A DNA stretch of 64,000 nt from CAVVVS01 sp963751355 (GCA_963751355.1 CAVVVS010000111.1:1-64000); one strand, 5' to 3'. Numbered from the stretch's first letter, positions 20,701-29,151 are shown. Numbers and translations are program-made. The notes: generated by a model from the letters alone, not told the origin.

Positions 20701-20809
20701 TAAAGATAATTATGGTGTCATAGTTTTTGGTTTCCCCTTTGAAACTATTGAGGGACAGAAAAACCGGGATGAAATAATGAAAGCAGTATTTAAATATTTC
20801 AGCCATTAA
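17771..20809 (+). CDS. Large lipoprotein amidase, tandem paralogue (copy 2)
   Basis: 1012 residues with the same domain order as the gene upstream: lipobox (FIYGC), split amidase_3 domain with His175 (PSHGW), Glu198, His476 (LHTDAG) and Glu570 (VLIELLSHQN), the golvesin-like insert with DAHYIVYHSG and ADAVRFGGGMG, an FnIII-like part and the C-terminal amidotransferase-like domain with GGNLFISGSYVASD. By eye the two copies agree in well over half of positions along the full length, so this is a tandem duplication with retained active-site residues in both. The copies differ mainly in the N-terminal 120 residues and loops after the golvesin part. Peptidoglycan amide cleavage at the cell surface is the likely role. 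Confidence 0.85.
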   Translation: MKQILKYLLPFIFFIYGCTSRQASSERVAEKPLSFNEKKIEFESGIKNRSLSFPIPSGTKLESIIIDSVHKIVKIKLSRAFSYQPFRIKNVGQIYNSVKDFWLPDFKDYQFIIGTIGFPVEDLIPNFYRKAPYSLDLKRIPHRIVRPKSVTENVSKPYIPINGLFNKNIVIAPSHGWYYNAKTDRWEWQRPRLFQSVEDLLANSFCIPYLIPMLENAGAVVFDPRERDVQTHEVIVDNDDKKDVSEGYYQEENINKENKWEEGKHKGFARGIVPYKVDYNPFIKGTYKIIRSDTLATSKISWNPDIPESGDYGVYISYHASKENIDDAHYIVYHSGIKTEFRVNQQIGGNTWQYLGRFKFSKGFHPDSNKVVLLNDSKETDKLVSADAVRFGGGMGVISRGGRTSGRPKFIEASRYYLQFAGMPDSLVYNFNNDKDDYNDDKQDRSKYVNYLNGSSVNDKKGEGLGIPIDISLALHTDAGVSHKNKIIGTLALYGDKGEHSENDFPNDVSRLANRDLADIVQSEITNEIGKKYDPNWTRRQLMNEQPANDAYPQQYSEVYRPNVPSVLIELLSHQNFTDMKFANDPQFRFDASRAIYIGFLKFLSVQDNFKYVVQPLPVNSFAAKLDEKGDAVLDWKPTMDKLEPTAKPTGYIVYTRINDGDFDNGQLAEDTSIEIKHLKPGVIYSFKVTAVNSGGESFPSEILSVCSSENTEQPVLIINGFTRVSGPGIVNSANYQGFLNMPDAGVPYKYDIAFTGTQFNFNPKNGWKSNDNSGWGDSHADYEAKVIAGNTFDFPYIHGRSIKAAGYPFVSASVQSVIEGSVNLSDYKFIDLILGEQKTTHWQTEIEDSLKGLKYESFPKNLQKLLGEYCKTGGNLFISGSYVASDLFKYMPHDRSNIQFANEVLKFKWDSGNASLAGNIFSSDSTFLPKMFPFRFNTFFNDKVYAVKAPDAISNTKSSKTILRYSENSFGAGIAYKDNYGVIVFGFPFETIEGQKNRDEIMKAVFKYFSH

Positions 20810-20975
20810 AAAGTTGTTTTTTACAAAGTGGATTGTATTCATATAAATTACGGATTCGGAGAGGCACAATTAAAATCAATTGTTTAATTAAAGTTAATTA
20901 GCAATTGAACTTTTTAATTTATTCACAATCCCCTATAGAACTCGCATTAAATTTTATTTACTCAAGGAGCGTACC

Positions 20976-22655
20976 ATGAAATCACGTTTGTCTAAGTTAT
21001 TTTTGCTTGTTATTGTTTCCATTGTATCATTTTTGTTCGGTGCATTTGTTATCTCACAGAGCAAGGATAAAATTATTACACAGCAGGTAGTTGCCAATGC
21101 AGAAAAAATAATGGGACTGAATTTTACATCCGCCGAACAGGATTCCATGCTGAATGCGTTAAATGATCGTCTTGAGAGTTATCAAACGATTCGGAAAATA
21201 CATCTTAATAATAATGTTCCGCCGGCAATTCTTTTTAATCCAATACCTGAGGATTTTAATCTGCCCAGAGGTAAATCTTCATTTCAGATGAGTGATTATT
21301 CAAAAACAAAGATGCCGCAGAACATAAATGATTTAGCCTATTTTACCATAGGACAATTAGCATATCTGCTTAAAACCCGCCAGGTAACATCGGTAGAATT
21401 AACAAAATTATTTATAAAAAGACTGAAAAAATATAGTCCTGAATTGCATTGCACTATCACACTTACACAAGATCTCGCAATGAAAGAAGCTAAAGAAGCG
21501 GACAGAGAAATAGCGGATGGCAAATACAGTGGACCGCTGCAGGGAATTCCTTTTGGAGTGAAAGACTTGTTGGCAACACAGGGATACAAAACTACTTGGG
21601 GCGCAGGTGCTTATAAAAATCAAACGATTGACGAGAATGCAACCGTAGTAAAAAGGTTAGAAAATGCAGGAGGTGTTCTTGTTGCAAAGTTGAGCATGGG
21701 AGCTTTGGCTATGGGCGATGTGTGGTTCGGCGGAAAAACAAGAAATCCCTGGGATACAACACAAGGCTCAAGCGGTTCATCGGCAGGACCAGCCGCGGCT
21801 GTTTCGGCGGGCCTGGTTCCATATGCAATTGGCACCGAAACTTGGGGTTCCATTGTCTCTCCTTCCACAAGGTGCGGAGATACCGGTCTGCGGCCGACTT
21901 ACGGAAGAGTGAGCAGAACGGGAGCAATGACACTTAGCTGGTCAATGGACAAAATTGGACCAATCTGCAGGGATGTTGAAGATTGTGCAATTGTTTTCAA
22001 TTCAATTTACGGACCGGACGGGGTTGATCAGACTCTTTATGATCTACCTTTTAATTATAAACCAGGCATAAATTTGAAAGGATTAAAAATCGGATATCTT
22101 GCGGATGATTTTAATAAAAACTATAGATTTAAAACTCAGGATTCGCTTACAATTGAAGAGCTGAAAAAGCTTGGGGTATCCTTAATTCCCATAAAATTAC
22201 CTAATCTTCCGGTTAATGATATTTCGTTTGTGCTTGATGCCGAAGCTGCAGCCGCTTTCGATGAGTTAACAAGAAGCAACCGCGATGAACTGCTTGTACG
22301 GCAAAATAAATATGCCTGGCCTAACATTTTTCGGGCTGCAAGATTTATTCCTGCCGTTGAATATTTAAATGCAAACAGGATACGATATCTTTTAATTCAG
22401 CGAATGAACAAAATGTTCAAGAATAATAAGATTGATATGTATTTAGCTCCCTCACAGGAAGGTGATAATTCTTTGGTGACAAATTTAACCGGGCATCCGC
22501 TTGTTGTAGTTCCCAACGGATTTACAAAAAACGGACATCCCGCCAGCATTACTTTTGTGGGACAGTTATTTAATGAAGGCAGGATTCTTGCAGCGGCAAG
22601 AGCATACCAGGATGCTACCGGTTTTCAATTAAAGCATCCTTCGATGTTTAAATAA
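20976..22655 (+). CDS. Exported amidase-signature family hydrolase
   Basis: 559 residues with an N-terminal membrane or signal segment (residues 7-28), then about 80 linker residues and an amidase-signature domain. The Ser-cisSer-Lys triad is complete: Lys196 (GVKDLLATQG), cis-Ser268 (within GSSGSSAGPAAA) and nucleophile Ser292 (GTETWGSIVSP). This fold cuts amides; GatA is one member, but the exported N-terminus and absence of gatB/gatC nearby argue against a tRNA amidotransferase. It follows two cell-wall amidases and could release ammonia or small amides from wall-derived material. The start has a good AAGGAG site 7 bases upstream. Confidence 0.88.
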   Translation: MKSRLSKLFLLVIVSIVSFLFGAFVISQSKDKIITQQVVANAEKIMGLNFTSAEQDSMLNALNDRLESYQTIRKIHLNNNVPPAILFNPIPEDFNLPRGKSSFQMSDYSKTKMPQNINDLAYFTIGQLAYLLKTRQVTSVELTKLFIKRLKKYSPELHCTITLTQDLAMKEAKEADREIADGKYSGPLQGIPFGVKDLLATQGYKTTWGAGAYKNQTIDENATVVKRLENAGGVLVAKLSMGALAMGDVWFGGKTRNPWDTTQGSSGSSAGPAAAVSAGLVPYAIGTETWGSIVSPSTRCGDTGLRPTYGRVSRTGAMTLSWSMDKIGPICRDVEDCAIVFNSIYGPDGVDQTLYDLPFNYKPGINLKGLKIGYLADDFNKNYRFKTQDSLTIEELKKLGVSLIPIKLPNLPVNDISFVLDAEAAAAFDELTRSNRDELLVRQNKYAWPNIFRAARFIPAVEYLNANRIRYLLIQRMNKMFKNNKIDMYLAPSQEGDNSLVTNLTGHPLVVVPNGFTKNGHPASITFVGQLFNEGRILAAARAYQDATGFQLKHPSMFK

Positions 22656-22809
22656 TAATGAATAAATTCTTAACTTAATGTAATGAAAATAATCACGGAG
22701 GCTGTCTACTGCATGAGTGACGTTTATTATAACATTTAATGAGGAATTATTTATATTGTAAATAAGTAAAAGATGTATGAAAATTAATGGCTCATTTTTA
22801 GATAGTAGT

Positions 22810-22826
22810 ACAGACTATCAGTCTGT
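22810..22826. repeat. Small perfect hairpin
   Basis: ACAGACT (22810-22816) pairs with AGTCTGT (22820-22826) across a 3-nt loop. It lies 80 bases before the small BON-like gene. It could be an operator or an RNA hairpin in the leader; no T-run follows, so it is not an obvious terminator. Confidence 0.35.
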
Positions 22827-22909
22827 GCCCGAAAGTGTGGGTTAAACAAAATGCACTGCTTGATTTAATAATTAGTTTAGACAAGATGAATAAAAAAAGG
22901 AGGAAGATG

Positions 22910-23131
22910 ATGTCGTTAAAAGATAAATATCAACCTGTCATCGATTTAATGAATGAACTGAAAGTTAAGAATAAAGAAGTGAAAGAAGAAAGAGGAACTT
23001 TAATAATTAATGGCGAAGTTGATGAGCCGGGAAAAAGAAAGTTGATCTTAAACAAGATACATTGCGTCAACCGGGAAAACGCGTTGGATGTTTTACCAAA
23101 AATAAATTTAGATACTTCATTACCGGGGTGA
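22910..23131 (+). CDS. Small BON-like protein lacking the usual LysM tail
   Basis: 73 residues. The sequence from DKYQPVIDLMNELKV through GTLIINGEVDEPGKRKLILNKI resembles the BON-like N-terminal half of small proteins that normally end in a LysM domain; here only about 20 residues follow and no LysM is present. The start is set at ATG 22910 because AAGGAGG lies 6 bases upstream; an adjacent ATG at 22907 is an alternative and a longer frame from 22835 has no ribosome site. A 33-residue membrane peptide begins 3 bases after its stop. Role unknown; a wall- or membrane-linked binding function is possible. Confidence 0.6.
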   Translation: MSLKDKYQPVIDLMNELKVKNKEVKEERGTLIINGEVDEPGKRKLILNKIHCVNRENALDVLPKINLDTSLPG

Positions 23132-23134
23132 TCT

Positions 23135-23236
23135 ATGACTATTAATTTTAGAAAGTTAATACAGATACTTATTATATTCTTAATTGTTAGTGCTTTCATC
23201 TGGCAAATTGCACAAGGGAACTGTCCTGTCCCTTAA
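23135..23236 (+). CDS. 33-residue single-pass membrane peptide
   Basis: ATG at 23135 opens 33 codons: a short basic-polar start (MTINFRK), a strongly hydrophobic stretch (about residues 8-24) and a short tail ending NCPVP. The start is preceded by GGGGTGA at a normal distance and begins 3 bases after the stop of the BON-like gene, suggesting coupled translation. It may be a membrane-anchored microprotein or a mini signal peptide. A rhomboid protease gene begins 133 bases later. No family was recognised. Confidence 0.45.
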   Translation: MTINFRKLIQILIIFLIVSAFIWQIAQGNCPVP

Positions 23237-23369
23237 CAATTTTATTTTAGCTTATATATTAGCCGAAAAATTAATACGGGGATATTGTTAATTAGTAACA
23301 GTGACAAAATATGAAAATTAATCTTTCATGTATTCGTGAATTTAATATCAACGGTGATCAGGAAACTTC

Positions 23370-24014
23370 GTGAATGATGATAAAAAGAAATTTATTTTTA
23401 GTTTAGCCATATCCGCAGGATTTGTAATCATGCTGTGGATTATTCTTTTGACTGGGATAATATTTCACCTAAATTTATATTTTTTCGGATTATATCCCAG
23501 GAGATTAAGCGGGTTAATCGGAATAGTTACCGCGCCGTTGATTCATGCCGGTGTGGGACATCTTTTTTCAAACTCTTTGCCTTTAATTTTTTTAGGAACC
23601 GGGATTTTTTATTTTTACAGGCATGCAGCGTTTAAGGTATTTTGGTCCGTCTATTTAATACCAGGAATTTTTGTGTGGTTAACCGCAAGATCAGCTTTTC
23701 ATATCGGGGCGAGCGGAATGGTTTATGGGTTTGTTACTTTTGTTTTTTTTAGCGGAATAATTAGGAGAGATACCAGGTCAATAGCTTTGGCGTTGGTAGT
23801 GACTTTTTTGTACGGAGGTTTAGTGGTCGGTATACTCCCTCAAAATGACGGGATTTCATGGGAGTATCACTTATTCGGCTCACTGACGGGCATTGCTTGT
23901 GCATTCGTTTTTAGGAAATCGGATCCGTATAAAAAATATGATTGGGAAGATGAAGAAATTGATGAGAATGTTAACCTCGAAATCTCTTACGACCGTGAAC
24001 CTCCAATAAATTAA
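23370..24014 (+). CDS. Rhomboid-family intramembrane serine protease
   Basis: 214 residues with about six membrane segments. The catalytic dyad is seen as Ser115 in HIGASGMVYG and His167 in SWEYHLFG. The second-helix motif is HAGVGHLFSNSLPL, with the His and Asn of the oxyanion region. Rhomboids cut transmembrane substrates within the membrane. The C-terminal 40 residues are acidic and cytoplasmic. The coding sequence starts at ATG 23370 after a weak GGAAACTTCGTG leader. Substrate unknown; a small membrane peptide is encoded just upstream. Confidence 0.92.
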   Translation: MNDDKKKFIFSLAISAGFVIMLWIILLTGIIFHLNLYFFGLYPRRLSGLIGIVTAPLIHAGVGHLFSNSLPLIFLGTGIFYFYRHAAFKVFWSVYLIPGIFVWLTARSAFHIGASGMVYGFVTFVFFSGIIRRDTRSIALALVVTFLYGGLVVGILPQNDGISWEYHLFGSLTGIACAFVFRKSDPYKKYDWEDEEIDENVNLEISYDREPPIN

Positions 24015-24031
24015 TAATACCTCTCGCTTAA

Positions 24032-24065
24032 GTTTTAAAAAACAATGGCATGTGATTTTTAAAAC
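24032..24065. terminator. Probable bidirectional terminator between rhomboid and AMP nucleosidase genes
   Basis: GTTTTAAAAA (24032-24041) and TTTTTAAAAC (24056-24065) are fully complementary over 10 bp across a 14-nt loop. It lies between two convergent genes and offers U-tracts in both directions, though the stem has little GC. Confidence 0.5.
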
Positions 24066-24112
24066 CTTCAACCCTGCAGTGCAATACGATATTATTCAAG
24101 CCGTATTAATTA

Positions 24113-24904
24113 TCAATATTTGAAATGCTTTATATGTTCGCCTTTTTCCCCTATTTCCGTCATGGCTTCGATACCAATTTGTAGATGAAGATCTGAGTAA
24201 TTAGCCGTTACCATTTTATCCGACTTCTCTGTTTTTATTCCTTCAGGTACTAGTGGCATGTCGGATACTAGTAATAAAGCACCCCTGGGAATTTCGTTAA
24301 CCAATCCAACAATAAACAAAGTAGCTGTTTCCATATCAATACCGATTGTGGATAGTTTTTTAAGGTACTTTTTAAAACCATTATCCCACTCCCAAACTCT
24401 CCGGTTTGTAGTGTAGATTACACCTGTTCTATAATCGTGATTATGTTCAATAATTTTGTCCGATACAAACTTATGCAATTTGAACGAAGGTAATGCGGGA
24501 ACTTCTCTAGGCATATAATCATCGCTTGTGCCCTCACCGCGAATTGCGGCAATCGGTAAAATAAAATGTCCAATTTCAGTGGACTTTTTTAATCCTCCGC
24601 ATTTTCCTAAAAATAAAATTCCTTTAGGCTTGCGCGCAACTAAAAGGTCCATTATAGTAGCGGCATTAGCAGAACCAATTCCAAAATTTATTATGCTTAA
24701 ACCGTCATTATTTGTTGCGGTTTGCATCGGTTTATCATGCCCTTTTATTTCACAATTAAATCTCTCTGCAAATTGTTCTACATAATTTTGGAAATTTGTT
24801 AAAAGGAGATAATCACCGAACTCATCAACTTGAGTACCGGTGTATCGGGGAAGCCAATTTTTAGCAATGTCCAGTTTGCTTTTCATGTTATGATTTTTAC
24901 CCAT
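24113..24904 (-). CDS. amn: AMP nucleosidase (short Bacteroidota-type)
   Basis: 263 residues, close to the short Bacteroidota AMP nucleosidases (about 260) rather than the longer E. coli Amn. It splits AMP into adenine and ribose 5-phosphate. Features of the purine phosphorylase/nucleosidase fold are seen: FGIGSANAATIMDLL, LFLGKCGGLKKSTEIG (phosphate/base site), GIDMETATLFIVGL with the ribose-binding Met-Glu, and LLLVSDMPL with the catalytic Asp. AAAGGA lies 5 bases before the chosen ATG. The neighbours upstream on the same strand are a lipoprotein and valS; no functional link is clear. Confidence 0.92.
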   Translation of the reverse strand: MGKNHNMKSKLDIAKNWLPRYTGTQVDEFGDYLLLTNFQNYVEQFAERFNCEIKGHDKPMQTATNNDGLSIINFGIGSANAATIMDLLVARKPKGILFLGKCGGLKKSTEIGHFILPIAAIRGEGTSDDYMPREVPALPSFKLHKFVSDKIIEHNHDYRTGVIYTTNRRVWEWDNGFKKYLKKLSTIGIDMETATLFIVGLVNEIPRGALLLVSDMPLVPEGIKTEKSDKMVTANYSDLHLQIGIEAMTEIGEKGEHIKHFKY

Positions 24905-25032
24905 GAAGTCCTTTTATAAAAATTAGGAAAAATATTGATTAGTGGTTTTTTCGACGCAATAATTCCTTTATTAAGTTAAAAAAGATTCGCCGTTTTATTG
25001 GAACAAATGATCTTAGATTAATCCAAATTTAA

Positions 25033-25740
25033 TTAATAGGGCTTTTCTTTAGATTCAGCTACATCTTCTCTTAAAGTGTCACCCATCATTTTGCCAGCCG
25101 TTATCGCAGCTTGGTTAATTACATTTTGAATTTCTTCTTTCGACAATGCAGCAAGTTGAATTGCATTTATAGCCTTGTTCATATTTGGATCGGTATTCCC
25201 ATCTTCGGAATAACCATTATTCCCTACAGGAGCAGATTCTGATTCGCTGTTCACCCAAATAATTTTTCCGCTATGGCGGTCAATTATTCTTGATTCAGCA
25301 TTTACCCTTACGAATACGCCCCGCTTAGTCGATACCAATTCGCATTTATTAAGATCGGTTTCTACAATGAACTGCGGATCATCTTTTAGAGAACCGACAG
25401 GATTTATGTTCAGGTATGTAACTAATGCTTTTTCAAGTCCGCTGGAAATATAGGAATTCAAGGTATCCGTACTAATAGAATTCTGCAGTTTATTTTTTAC
25501 ATCTGCCGTCACAATATTCGAGCCTATTTCAGTTAACACGGAAATTATATCATTTTTCTTTTTGTTGCCGTTATAAGATTTTTCGGTAGTAACTTGAATG
25601 GTTTTTGCTTCCGCGTTTACATAATTTGTGAACATAAATCCCTGTCCTGAAAGGTTATATTTAGCCAGCTCATTTGTGTGTCCGCAGCCGGATAAAAATA
25701 TAGCTGTTATAATGATGAAAGTTAAGTATATATTTTTCAT
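25033..25740 (-). CDS. Lipoprotein of unknown function
   Basis: 235 residues with a lipobox (IFLSGC). The mature part has a middle section ETDLNKCELVSTKRGVFVRVNAESRIIDRHSGKIIW that reads like the strand-rich part of CsgG/DUF799-like or ABC-auxiliary lipoproteins, where a resistance- or curli-type periplasmic pore or auxiliary factor is built, but no diagnostic motif is complete. The C-terminal tail is rich in Ala, Glu and Lys. It lies between valS and amn on the same strand, with 145 bases to valS. Function not recognised. Confidence 0.6.
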   Translation of the reverse strand: MKNIYLTFIIITAIFLSGCGHTNELAKYNLSGQGFMFTNYVNAEAKTIQVTTEKSYNGNKKKNDIISVLTEIGSNIVTADVKNKLQNSISTDTLNSYISSGLEKALVTYLNINPVGSLKDDPQFIVETDLNKCELVSTKRGVFVRVNAESRIIDRHSGKIIWVNSESESAPVGNNGYSEDGNTDPNMNKAINAIQLAALSKEEIQNVINQAAITAGKMMGDTLREDVAESKEKPY

Positions 25741-25885
25741 AAAAATCCTATAGATATTTAAAATGGAAATTTAATAATAATAGTTACAACACTGTGAGAT
25801 TAATTTAAGACAAATTATCGATCGATATTAAAATATTTCCGGTGGAAATTAGGGCTTCAATAAATTTTGAAGCAATAAAAATATG

Positions 25886-28537
25886 CTACTCTAAATTTGC
25901 CAATATTTCATTTAATTTTTTAAGACTGTTTGTCCAATCCTGCTGTTTTGCCCTTTCTCTTTCAACAACATCCGGTGCAGCATTATTAACAAATTTTTCG
26001 TTGGAAAGTTTTTTCTCAATTCCTTTCAAAGAACCTTCTAAGCGGGTAATCTCTTTTTGCAAACGTTTCCTTTCCACATCAAGATCAATTAAGCCGGTGA
26101 GCGGAATGTAAATTTCGCATTCCCTGATTATTGCGGATGCACTTGCTTTCGGTTTCTCTAAATTTTCATCAATGGTAATTTCTTCTGCTCTTGCGAGCTT
26201 TTTAATATAGTCCAGCTGGTATTCTTTTACGTGTGATGATTTAATGAAAATATTCACAAATTTTGATGGGGGAATGTTCATTTCACCGCGAATATTTCTA
26301 ATGGCGGTAATAATATCCTGGACAAATTCCATTTCCTTTTCCGCTTCCGTTTTAATAAGTGAATTGTCAGGTACAGGATATTCGGATGTGGAAATGCTTT
26401 CTAATTCCTTTCGGGTTTCTATTAATTGCCAGAGCTCTTCTGTAATAAACGGCATAAAAGGATGTACAATTTTTAATAGGTTTTCAAAAATCCCAAATGC
26501 TCTGGTAAGAACCGCCGATTTTACTTCTTCATCTCCGGAATAAAGTCTGTTCTTAGCAAGTTCGATATACCAATCGCAGAAATCATTCCATACAAATGAA
26601 TAAACTAATTTCGATGCATTGTTGATTTCGAAACTCTTCATTGCATTGTTGAGACCGGATAAAGTTTTATTAAAACGCGAACTGATCCAATGATCGGAAA
26701 AATCAAGATGCTTATCGGCTAACTCATAATTAATTTCTATTTTTTCTGCATTCATTAGTAAAAACCTGCCTGCATTCCAGATCTTATTAGCAAAGTTTCT
26801 TCCTATTTCACATTTTTCGGTACTGAACATTACATCCTGCCCGAGAGGTGCGAGATAAATTACGGTAAACCTTAGAGCATCGGCACCATACTCTGAAATT
26901 ACGTTTAGCGGATTGGGAGAGTTGCCGAGAGATTTACTCATTTTTCTTCCTTGTACATCCCTGATAATGCTTGTAAAATAAACATGCTTAAACGGGATGT
27001 CCTTCTTAAAATGCAGTCCTGCCATAATCATCCGTGCTACCCAGAAAAAGATTATATCCGGTGCGGTTACCAGTGTATTGGTGGGATAATAGTAATCTTG
27101 TTCTTCCTCGGATTTGAAAACATCATAAGCCCACAACCAGCTTGATGCCCAGGTGTCGAGTACGTCATCATCCTGTTTCCAATTTTCAATATCATCGGGC
27201 GGTTTAACATCGCAATAAATTTCTTTAGTCTTTTTGTGATACCAAACAGGTATTCTGTGTCCCCACCAAAGCTGGCGCGAAATGCACCAATCTTTAATAT
27301 TATTCATCCAGTGTTCGTAAGTCTTAGTCCAGTGATCCGGATAGAATTTAATTCTACCCTCTTTAACAGCTTCAAGTGCAGGCATTGCAAGTCCGTCTTC
27401 TCCGGAAGACGAACTGCTTTCATCAGTCATTTTCATGAACCATTGCTCCGATAAATAAGGCTCAATCGGTACACCGCCTCTTTCTGAATAACCGACTTTA
27501 TTTTGATAGTCTTCGGCTTTTTCAAGCAGTCCTAGTTCCTCAAATTCTTTAACAACTTTTTTACGGGCATCAAAACGATCCAAACCTCTGTATTTTTCGG
27601 GGACATTATCGTTTGTTGATGCATCTTCATTAAAGATATTTATCATTTCAAGATTATGCCGTTTGCCCATTTCATAATCATTTATATCATGGGCTGGAGT
27701 TACTTTTACTGCACCTGTTCCGAATTCCATATCAACATAATCATCGGCAAAGATGGGTACCTCACGGTTAACTATGGGAAGTATAATTTTTGAACCGATA
27801 AGATCTTTATATCTTTCATCAGATGGATTAACCGCTACACCGGTATCGCCGAGCATTGTTTCCGGTCGCGTTGTAGCAACAATTACAAACTTATCGCTTC
27901 CTTTAACGGGGTATTTTAAATACCAGATCTTTCCGTTTTGTGTTTTGTAGATTACTTCTTCATCCGAGATAGCGGATTTGGAAGCCGGGCACCAATTCAC
28001 CATTCTGTATCCGCGATAAATTTTTCCCTCCCGGTAAAGCGCAACAAAAGTTTCAATTACTTTTTTATAATAATCATCGTCCATCGTAAAACGTTCGCGT
28101 TCCCAATCGCAGCTTACACCTAGCTTTTTAAGCTGCTGAATAATTATTCCGCCGTACTTATCTTTCCATTCCCAGCAGTGTTTTAAAAATTCTTCTCTGC
28201 CTATTTTATTTTTATCAATACCCTGTTCTTTTAAATAATTTACGACTTTTGTTTCTGTTGCAATCGATGCATGATCTGTTCCCGGTACCCAGCAGGCATT
28301 ATATCCCTGCATTCTTTTTGTGCGGATAAAAATATCCTGAATAGTATTGTTTAAGATATGTCCCATTGTAAGCATTCCCGTAATATTAGGCGGCGGAATG
28401 ACGATTGTGTAAGGCTCTTTATTCTTATCTACTTCAGAATGAAATATATTGCTATCCAGCCAGACTTTATACCATTTATCCTCAACATTTGCCGGATCAT
28501 ATGCTTTAGGTATTTCGGAAATTTTTTGTTCAGACAT
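25886..28537 (-). CDS. valS: Valyl-tRNA synthetase
   Basis: 883 residues from the chosen start. It charges tRNA-Val and edits misacylated Thr. PPPNITGMLTMGH is the HIGH-like motif and GRKMSKSLGN is the KMSKS loop; the editing (CP1) domain lies about residues 180-370, the anticodon-binding domain about 600-760. The C-terminal 65 residues form the coiled coil typical of ValRS (LDVERKRLQKEITRLEG). The start is set at MSEQKISEIP (28537) because GAGAATTAACG precedes it and the 12-codon upward extension has no homologous pattern. It stands on the minus strand ahead of a lipoprotein gene. Confidence 0.97.
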   Translation of the reverse strand: MSEQKISEIPKAYDPANVEDKWYKVWLDSNIFHSEVDKNKEPYTIVIPPPNITGMLTMGHILNNTIQDIFIRTKRMQGYNACWVPGTDHASIATETKVVNYLKEQGIDKNKIGREEFLKHCWEWKDKYGGIIIQQLKKLGVSCDWERERFTMDDDYYKKVIETFVALYREGKIYRGYRMVNWCPASKSAISDEEVIYKTQNGKIWYLKYPVKGSDKFVIVATTRPETMLGDTGVAVNPSDERYKDLIGSKIILPIVNREVPIFADDYVDMEFGTGAVKVTPAHDINDYEMGKRHNLEMINIFNEDASTNDNVPEKYRGLDRFDARKKVVKEFEELGLLEKAEDYQNKVGYSERGGVPIEPYLSEQWFMKMTDESSSSSGEDGLAMPALEAVKEGRIKFYPDHWTKTYEHWMNNIKDWCISRQLWWGHRIPVWYHKKTKEIYCDVKPPDDIENWKQDDDVLDTWASSWLWAYDVFKSEEEQDYYYPTNTLVTAPDIIFFWVARMIMAGLHFKKDIPFKHVYFTSIIRDVQGRKMSKSLGNSPNPLNVISEYGADALRFTVIYLAPLGQDVMFSTEKCEIGRNFANKIWNAGRFLLMNAEKIEINYELADKHLDFSDHWISSRFNKTLSGLNNAMKSFEINNASKLVYSFVWNDFCDWYIELAKNRLYSGDEEVKSAVLTRAFGIFENLLKIVHPFMPFITEELWQLIETRKELESISTSEYPVPDNSLIKTEAEKEMEFVQDIITAIRNIRGEMNIPPSKFVNIFIKSSHVKEYQLDYIKKLARAEEITIDENLEKPKASASAIIRECEIYIPLTGLIDLDVERKRLQKEITRLEGSLKGIEKKLSNEKFVNNAAPDVVERERAKQQDWTNSLKKLNEILANLE

Positions 28538-28702
28538 CGTTAATTCTCTTGTTTTACATAATATAAAAAACAAATATAATAAAAATTAAGTGATGAGTTA
28601 AGTTGATACGTTCTACCACATTAAGTATTGCAATGCATTACAGCAATATTAACGGTTCCGTAAAAAGAAGAAGTAGAATTTAGTTGAGTAGGATTTTTAT
28701 AA

Positions 28703-28740
28703 TTGACTTTTTGTTATACTTGTTATATATTGAATATAAC
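28703..28740 (+). promoter_or_regulatory. Promoter with inverted-repeat operator before the GntR gene
   Basis: TTGACT (28703-28708), a 17-base spacer and TATATT (28726-28731) fit a sigma70-type promoter. An inverted repeat GTTATAT (28722-28728) / ATATAAC (28734-28740) with a 5-base centre overlaps the -10 box. TGTTATA also occurs twice as a direct repeat (28712-28718 and 28721-28727). Because YtrA-type GntR proteins bind such sites and usually repress their own operon, this is a likely auto-operator. Predicted only. Confidence 0.6.
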
Positions 28741-28755
28741 AGTTTCGAGGTGATT

Positions 28756-29151
28756 GTGTTAATTAAAATAGATTTAAAATCAGAAGTACCGATATATGCA
28801 CAAATTAAAAACCAAATTGTAAAAGGCATAGCTTCGGGAGAATTAGTTGAGGGTGAATCATTACCATCCGTACGACAGCTTGCTGAAGATATCGGAGTAA
28901 ATATGCATACTGTAAATAAATCGTACTCATTATTAAAAAATGATGGATATGTTCTCGTGCATAAAAGAAAAGGTGTTGTTATTAATGAGTTATCGAAGAT
29001 GCATGATAAAAATTTTCTGAGCACAATTGCAGAAACTTTGCAGCCGATGATAGCGGAAGTATATTGTAAAGGAGTGACCAAAGAAGAATTTCTGGACGTT
29101 TGTAAAAGTTTATTCAATAAATATAAAAAGGGACATAACAATGGCAGTTAA
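28756..29151 (+). CDS. GntR-family transcription regulator (YtrA type)
   Basis: 131 residues. The N-terminal winged helix-turn-helix is clear: VPIYAQIKNQIVKGIASGEL, SLPSVRQLAEDIGVNMHTVNKSY and GYVLVHKRKGVVI. The C-terminal part is only about 50 residues, so there is no large effector-binding domain; this fits the YtrA subfamily. The start is set at GTG 28756 since AGGTGAT (28748-28754) lies in place as a ribosome site, while an ATG 24 codons upstream would translate the operator region. It overlaps the next gene by 11 bases, so the two are certainly linked in translation. Confidence 0.88.
   Translation: MLIKIDLKSEVPIYAQIKNQIVKGIASGELVEGESLPSVRQLAEDIGVNMHTVNKSYSLLKNDGYVLVHKRKGVVINELSKMHDKNFLSTIAETLQPMIAEVYCKGVTKEEFLDVCKSLFNKYKKGHNNGS

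Noticed and set aside
14516..20809. Xanthan lyase annotation
   Set aside because: The golvesin/Xly-like domain is only a binding-type insert. The surrounding motifs fit a zinc amidase of the amidase_3 type.
20976..22655. Glutamyl-tRNA amidotransferase subunit A
   Set aside because: The triad is shared, but there is an exported N-terminus and no gatB/gatC nearby.
28680..29141. 153-codon open frame antisense to the GntR gene
   Set aside because: The plus strand carries a clear winged helix-turn-helix with ribosome site and promoter; the minus frame has no recognisable protein.
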